Positions 61,777 to 64,000 of a stretch of 64,000 nucleotides of DNA are shown here, one piece after another. Under the pieces are notes generated by a model. The model was not told where the DNA came from and made no database searches. It saw nothing but the letters and a program-made list of their open reading frames with translations. Source of the DNA: Microtetraspora niveoalba (GTDB lineage Bacteria; Actinomycetota; Actinomycetes; Streptosporangiales; Streptosporangiaceae). How positions within the stretch are numbered: the first letter of the stretch is position 1; each line of letters opens with the position of its first letter. Both the position numbers and the translations under genes were made by a program. The stretch lies in the NCBI RefSeq assembly GCF_001570405.1, contig NZ_BBYM01000037.1, positions 1-64,000 on the forward strand, written 5' to 3'.

Positions 61777-64000
61777 TTGAAGACCGAGACCCGCGGCGGC
61801 ATGGGCGTCGGCGTGAGCGCCCCCCGCCCCGACGGCACGCTGAAGGTGACCGGCGAGTTCGCCTACGCCTCCGACCTGTGGCTCGACGGCATGTTGTGGG
61901 GCGCGACGCTGCGCAGCCCGCACCCGTCGGCCCTGATCCGATCGATCGACGTCGCCCCGGCCCTGGCCATGCCCGGCGTCCACGCGGTGCTGACGCACGA
62001 GGACGTGCCCGGCGAGAAGTTCTACGGCCTCGAGCGCGCGGACCAGCCGGTGCTCGCGGTGGACCGGGTGCGCTACCAGGGCGAGCCGGTGGCGATCGTC
62101 GCGGCGGACCATCCGGAGACGGCCCGCAGGGCGGCCGCCGCCGTCGCCGTCGAGTACGAGGTCCGCGAGGCGGTCACCGATCCGCGCCGCGCCGTCTTCG
62201 ACCCGGGCTGTCCCCGCGTCCACCCGGGCGGCAACGTCGTACGGCACCAGCCCGTCCGGGTGGGGTCGGCCGGGCCGGACGCGTGTACGGGGGACGGAGC
62301 GCGGGCCGAGGTCGTCGTCACCGGCGAGTACGAGGTCGGGATGCAGGACCAGGCGTTCCTCGGCCCCGAGGCCGGCCTCGCCGTACCGGCGGACGACGGC
62401 GGCGTGGACCTCTACATCGCCACCCAGTGGTTGCACGTGGACCGGGACCAGATCGCGCCGTGCCTCGGCCTGCCGAAGGAGAAGGTGCGGCTCACGCTGG
62501 CCGGAGTCGGCGGCGCCTTCGGCGCCCGCGAGGACCTGTCGATGCAGATCCACGCCTCGATGCTGGCGCTGCGCACCGGCCGCCCCGTGAAGGTCGTCTA
62601 CGGCCGCGAGGAGTCGTTCTTCGGGCACGTCCACCGGCATCCCGCGTGGATGCGCTACGAGCACGGGGCGACCGCCGACGGGCGGCTCGTCTACGTCAGG
62701 GCGGAGATCGTGCTCGACGGCGGGGCCTACTGCTCGTCGTCGCCCGCCGTCGTCGGGAACGCCGCGTCGCTCGGCGTCGGACCGTACGAGGTGCCGAACG
62801 TGTCGATCGACGCGTACGGGGCCTACAGCAACAACCCGCCGTGCGGGGCCATGCGGGGGTTCGGCGCCGTCCAGGCGTGCTACGCGTACGAGTCGCAGAT
62901 GGACCGGCTCGCAGCGGCGTGCGGCCTCTCGCCCGTCGAGATCCGCGTGCGCAACGCCGTGGCGCAGGGGTCGCGGCTGGCGACCGGGCAGCTCATCGAC
63001 ACCCCGGCCCCGCTCGCCGCGATGCTCCGCGAGCTGGAGGCGATGCCGCTCCCCGAGCCCCCGGCGTCCGTGGCGTTCGGGCCGTCGGGCCCGGGCGGGG
63101 CGAGCGCGGTCCCGCCGGCCGAACCGAGCGGGCGGGGCCTGGGCGAGGTGAGCGGCGCGGGCGGGACCGCACCTGTCGCTCCCGCCGCGTCCGGGGCGTT
63201 TCCCACGCGAGGGGAGCCCGATCCCCGGACGCTGCCGGGCGGCGTCGGACGGACCACGCGCGGCGAGGGGGTGCGGCGCGGCGTCGGCTACGGCGTCGGC
63301 ATCAAGAACATCTGCTTCTCCGAGGGCTTCGACGACTACTCGACCGCCCGCGTCCGGGTCGAGCTCCTCGGAGGCGAGCCGCACGCGCTCGTCCACACGG
63401 CGGCGGCCGAGGTCGGGCAGGGCCTCGTCGCGATCCAGGCGCAGATCGCCCGCACCGAGCTGGGCATCGACCGGGTCACGCTGGCCCCGGCGGACACGTC
63501 CGTCGGGTCGGCCGGATCGTCCTCCGCGTCCCGTCAGTCGTATGTCACGGGAGGCGCGGTCAAGGCGGCGTGCGAGGCCGTACGGCGGCGCCTGGACGCG
63601 CTCGCCGCCGCCGACCCCGGACTCCCGCTTGCGGAGTTGCTCGAACGGTTCGGCCCGGTCGAGGAGACGCGGGAGTACCGGCACCGGCCGACGTTCCCCA
63701 TGGATCCGGTGACCGGCCAGGGCGACTCGCACACCCAGCTCGCGCTCTGCGTCCACCGGGCGGTCGTGGACGTGGACGTGGAGCTCGGGCTGGTCAAGGT
63801 CGTCGAACTCGCCGCCGTGCAGGACGTCGGCCGGATCATGAACCCGCTCGCGCTGGAAGGGCAGATCCACGGCGGCTCCGCGCAGGGCCTCGGCCTCGCC
63901 CTGATGGAGGAGATCCAGGTGCGTGACGGCAGGGTGCTGAACCCGTCGTTCACCGACTATCTGATCCCGACCATCCTCGACATGCCACCGATGCGGCTGT
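61777..64000 (+). CDS. xanthine dehydrogenase-family molybdopterin-binding subunit, 3' truncated by window edge
   Basis: From TTG 61777, with GGGGAG 8 bases upstream; ATG 61801 is an alternative. The frame is open to base 64000. Domains: the hammerhead region (KVTGEFAYASDLWLDGMLWG) is followed by the molybdopterin-binding region with GVGGAFGAREDL, GAMRGFGAVQACYAYE, AEVGQGLVAIQAQIA and VQDVGRIMNP. The family oxidises purines or aldehydes; PucR next door favours xanthine. An unusual Gly/Pro/Ala-rich linker of about 65 residues sits near residue 430-490. FAD and 2Fe-2S subunits are presumably downstream or elsewhere. Confidence 0.93.
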   Translation, partial: MKTETRGGMGVGVSAPRPDGTLKVTGEFAYASDLWLDGMLWGATLRSPHPSALIRSIDVAPALAMPGVHAVLTHEDVPGEKFYGLERADQPVLAVDRVRYQGEPVAIVAADHPETARRAAAAVAVEYEVREAVTDPRRAVFDPGCPRVHPGGNVVRHQPVRVGSAGPDACTGDGARAEVVVTGEYEVGMQDQAFLGPEAGLAVPADDGGVDLYIATQWLHVDRDQIAPCLGLPKEKVRLTLAGVGGAFGAREDLSMQIHASMLALRTGRPVKVVYGREESFFGHVHRHPAWMRYEHGATADGRLVYVRAEIVLDGGAYCSSSPAVVGNAASLGVGPYEVPNVSIDAYGAYSNNPPCGAMRGFGAVQACYAYESQMDRLAAACGLSPVEIRVRNAVAQGSRLATGQLIDTPAPLAAMLRELEAMPLPEPPASVAFGPSGPGGASAVPPAEPSGRGLGEVSGAGGTAPVAPAASGAFPTRGEPDPRTLPGGVGRTTRGEGVRRGVGYGVGIKNICFSEGFDDYSTARVRVELLGGEPHALVHTAAAEVGQGLVAIQAQIARTELGIDRVTLAPADTSVGSAGSSSASRQSYVTGGAVKAACEAVRRRLDALAAADPGLPLAELLERFGPVEETREYRHRPTFPMDPVTGQGDSHTQLALCVHRAVVDVDVELGLVKVVELAAVQDVGRIMNPLALEGQIHGGSAQGLGLALMEEIQVRDGRVLNPSFTDYLIPTILDMPPMRL

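Noticed and set aside
61617-63926. 769-codon plus-strand frame
   Set aside because: Out of frame with the xanthine dehydrogenase subunit, whose real frame (from 61777) has all motifs and runs off the window end.

Overview
This is a very GC-rich, gene-dense stretch of an actinobacterial chromosome. GTG and TTG starts are common, hairpin terminators lack U-tracts, and start/stop overlaps (ATGA, GTGA) are frequent. The core gene order is sucB/dlaT, epimerase, lipB, lipA, DUF4191, RDD, glnA, glnE, glnA2, nadE, panB and map. It resembles the dlaT-to-panB neighbourhood of Mycobacterium tuberculosis and the equivalent Streptomyces region. The accessory genes fit a Streptosporangiales-type soil actinomycete; that placement is inference.

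Layout. 1-6 kb holds the 3' end of a 2-oxoacid dehydrogenase E2 gene and the lipoylation genes lipB and lipA, with small conserved neighbours. This LipB lacks the family's catalytic Cys and Lys. 6-9 kb holds a TIM-barrel protein, a TetR repressor with a near-ideal operator, and an RDD protein. glnA (9.65 kb) is preceded by a four-part GlnR-type box. 11.1-13.2 kb looks like a small acquired patch: an integrase remnant, a small membrane protein and a secreted CAP protein. 13-20 kb carries metabolic and regulatory genes, including a NarL-type two-component system.

20-28 kb. A 784-codon open frame fuses a complete GH1 beta-glucosidase to a complete LacI regulator. Next comes a phosphonate-type locus: PhnD, PhnC and PhnE (translationally coupled) and a DadA-like FAD oxidoreductase on one strand, with a GntR/UTRA regulator and a phosphonatase-like HAD hydrolase divergent from them. 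28-37 kb holds glnE (which adenylylates GlnA), a class I amidotransferase, hydrolases and glnA2. GlnA2 lacks the adenylylation tyrosine and probably belongs to polyamine gamma-glutamylation.

37-64 kb. There is an ArsR/MFS pair, then a large NarL-type histidine kinase followed by an unusual SARP-REC-HTH hybrid regulator. nadE, a TetR/DHA2 efflux pair, panB, a trans-sulfuration enzyme, an F420:NADP oxidoreductase, map, a CopC plus CopD-CtaG copper pair, and a PucR/xanthine dehydrogenase pair follow. The most striking small locus is at 58.5-60.0 kb. An XRE-TPR regulator is divergent, across 55 bp with an inverted repeat, from a 43-residue secreted peptide ending in Trp-Cys-Cys. It has the layout of an RRNPP-like peptide signalling pair.

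No rRNA, tRNA, CRISPR array or intact insertion sequence was recognised. Short 15-33 bp tandem repeats recur in several intergenic spacers.
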